From an uncultured Lachnospiraceae bacterium (lineage in GTDB: Bacteria; Bacillota; Clostridia; Lachnospirales; Lachnospiraceae), in NCBI GenBank assembly GCA_900554205.1, contig USGM01000021.1, forward strand, positions 1-32,593: a stretch of DNA of 32,593 nt, written 5' to 3'. The notes beneath the pieces were generated by a model, which ran no database searches, was not told where the DNA came from, and worked only from the letters and a program-made list of their open reading frames with translations. Positions 31,875 to 32,593 of the stretch are shown here, piece after piece. The first letter of the stretch is position 1. Every line of letters starts with the position of its first letter. Made by a program: the position numbers and the translations under genes.

Positions 31875-32593
31875 TTAATTGATGTTGGGATTCACCGGCC
31901 CGTCCTCGCCCATGACGTTCTCGTCTCCCTCGACAAGGAAGCCCTCCTGCGCGTCATATTTATAGCCTGTCTCCGGATCAACCCTGTAGCCTGTCACGGG
32001 GTCGATCGGATAGCTCATCCATGCCGGCTGTTCCTCTCCCTCCGCCGGCTGCTCGGGCTGCGTCTCCCCATCGCCTTCTTCAGGTGTCGTGTCTGGATTC
32101 TGCTGTCCATACTGCGTCGTAATCTCGAGATTCAGCGCCGCAAGCTCCTCCCTCTCGGTGTCTGACAGCTCCTCCGTCATGAAAATATTCAGATAGGGAA
32201 GCACTTCCGTCAGAATGCTCCGCACCAGTCTGGTCGCATGCTTTGCATCGCCCTGATGGCTCACATTCGGTCTGTCGACCACAACGTAAATTGCGATCTG
32301 CGGATTGTCCGCCGGGGCGTAGCCCATAAAGGAAACGACGTGCTCATCCTTGGAACGCTTATGTGTATTCTGGTCAATTGTCTCCGCCGTACCGGTCTTT
32401 CCGCCGATCAGGTACCCTGCCGGGCGTGCAGTCTTTCCGGTTCCCTCCGTAACAACGGCATTGCAGTACTGCCTGATATAGGCGGAGGTCTCCTCAGACA
32501 CCGTCTGCTTCAAGATTCTCGGCTCGATATTTTCCACGGTCGCACCGCTGGCATTTGTAATCTTGCTCACAAGGTGCGGCTCGTAGTAATAAC
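31875..32593 (-). CDS. Class B penicillin-binding protein, N-terminus beyond window edge
   Basis: Only the C-terminal ~239 codons are visible; the frame is open to the right edge, continuing upstream through YYYEPHLVSKITNASG. It includes IGGKTGTAETI, the normal third transpeptidase motif, then SFMGYAPADNPQIAIYVVVDRP. The enzyme part ends near LPYLNIF. It is followed by about 80 residues rich in Glu, Pro and Gln, with two similar units DPVTGYRV and DPETGYKYD, an unusual secreted tail. With the next gene it forms a tandem class B pair, as pbpB-spoVD in Bacillus, so it may be the vegetative division PBP (inference). Confidence 0.88.
   Translation of the reverse strand, partial: YYYEPHLVSKITNASGATVENIEPRILKQTVSEETSAYIRQYCNAVVTEGTGKTARPAGYLIGGKTGTAETIDQNTHKRSKDEHVVSFMGYAPADNPQIAIYVVVDRPNVSHQGDAKHATRLVRSILTEVLPYLNIFMTEELSDTEREELAALNLEITTQYGQQNPDTTPEEGDGETQPEQPAEGEEQPAWMSYPIDPVTGYRVDPETGYKYDAQEGFLVEGDENVMGEDGPVNPNIN

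Overview
The window reads as chromosomal core sequence of a spore-forming Clostridia bacterium, most likely a Lachnospiraceae. The evidence is the sporulation gene set (gpr, spoIIP, spoIIGA, sigE, sigG, a SpoVB-type flippase, a ymxH-like gene), the Gram-positive division and cell-wall order, strong GGAGG-type ribosome binding sites, and the protein sequences themselves. Family assignment is by recognition, not by a database search. No phage, insertion sequence, CRISPR array, tRNA or rRNA was seen.

Layout, left to right. (1) 1-4755: the block lepA (cut by the left edge), spoIIP and gpr on the minus strand, divergent from rpsT on the plus strand; the same neighbourhood occurs in Bacillus. The intergenic sites look compartment-specific: a sigma-G-like promoter before gpr, a sigma-E-like promoter before spoIIP, and sigma-A promoters before lepA and rpsT. 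(2) 4756-5097: a gene-free stretch holding two hairpin terminators and a degenerate tandem repeat. (3) 5098-7005: a two-gene unit encoding a zinc-ribbon membrane protein and a TPM-domain membrane protein. (4) 7212-10338: the glycolytic genes gap, then pgk-tpiA, with a terminator between gap and pgk. (5) 10595-14038, plus strand: a large membrane hybrid histidine kinase followed 12 bases later by a PHP-family phosphoesterase. (6) 14040-16922, minus strand: cysteine desulfurase, mnmA and an unrecognised 175-residue protein. The desulfurase and MnmA together supply and use sulfur for tRNA 2-thiouridine. (7) 17040-18383: a SpoVB-like flippase and a two-way terminator. (8) 18383-19576, minus strand: ymxH-like, nrdR and an unrecognised 126-residue protein.

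(9) 19758-23061: sporulation sigma control. sigG lies on the plus strand behind a good sigma-G/F promoter. It converges with a small VanZ unit and with spoIIGA-sigE. The spoIIGA promoter closely resembles the B. subtilis spoIIG promoter: consensus-like -35 and -10 boxes with an over-long 21-base spacer, plus Spo0A-box matches upstream. (10) 23213-32593, minus strand: a reduced dcw cluster transcribed as PBP (cut by the right edge), SpoVD-like PBP, mraY, murD, ftsW, murA, ftsQ, ftsZ. No murE, murF, murG, murB or ftsA lies inside this run.

I found no clearly new multi-gene system. The best leads are the spoIIG-type regulatory region with an 18-base perfect palindrome, the KTA-for-KTG change in the SpoVD-like transpeptidase, the hybrid kinase/PHP pair, the unrecognised small proteins, and the repeat-bearing segments in SpoIIP, in the terminal PBP and in the gap after rpsT.
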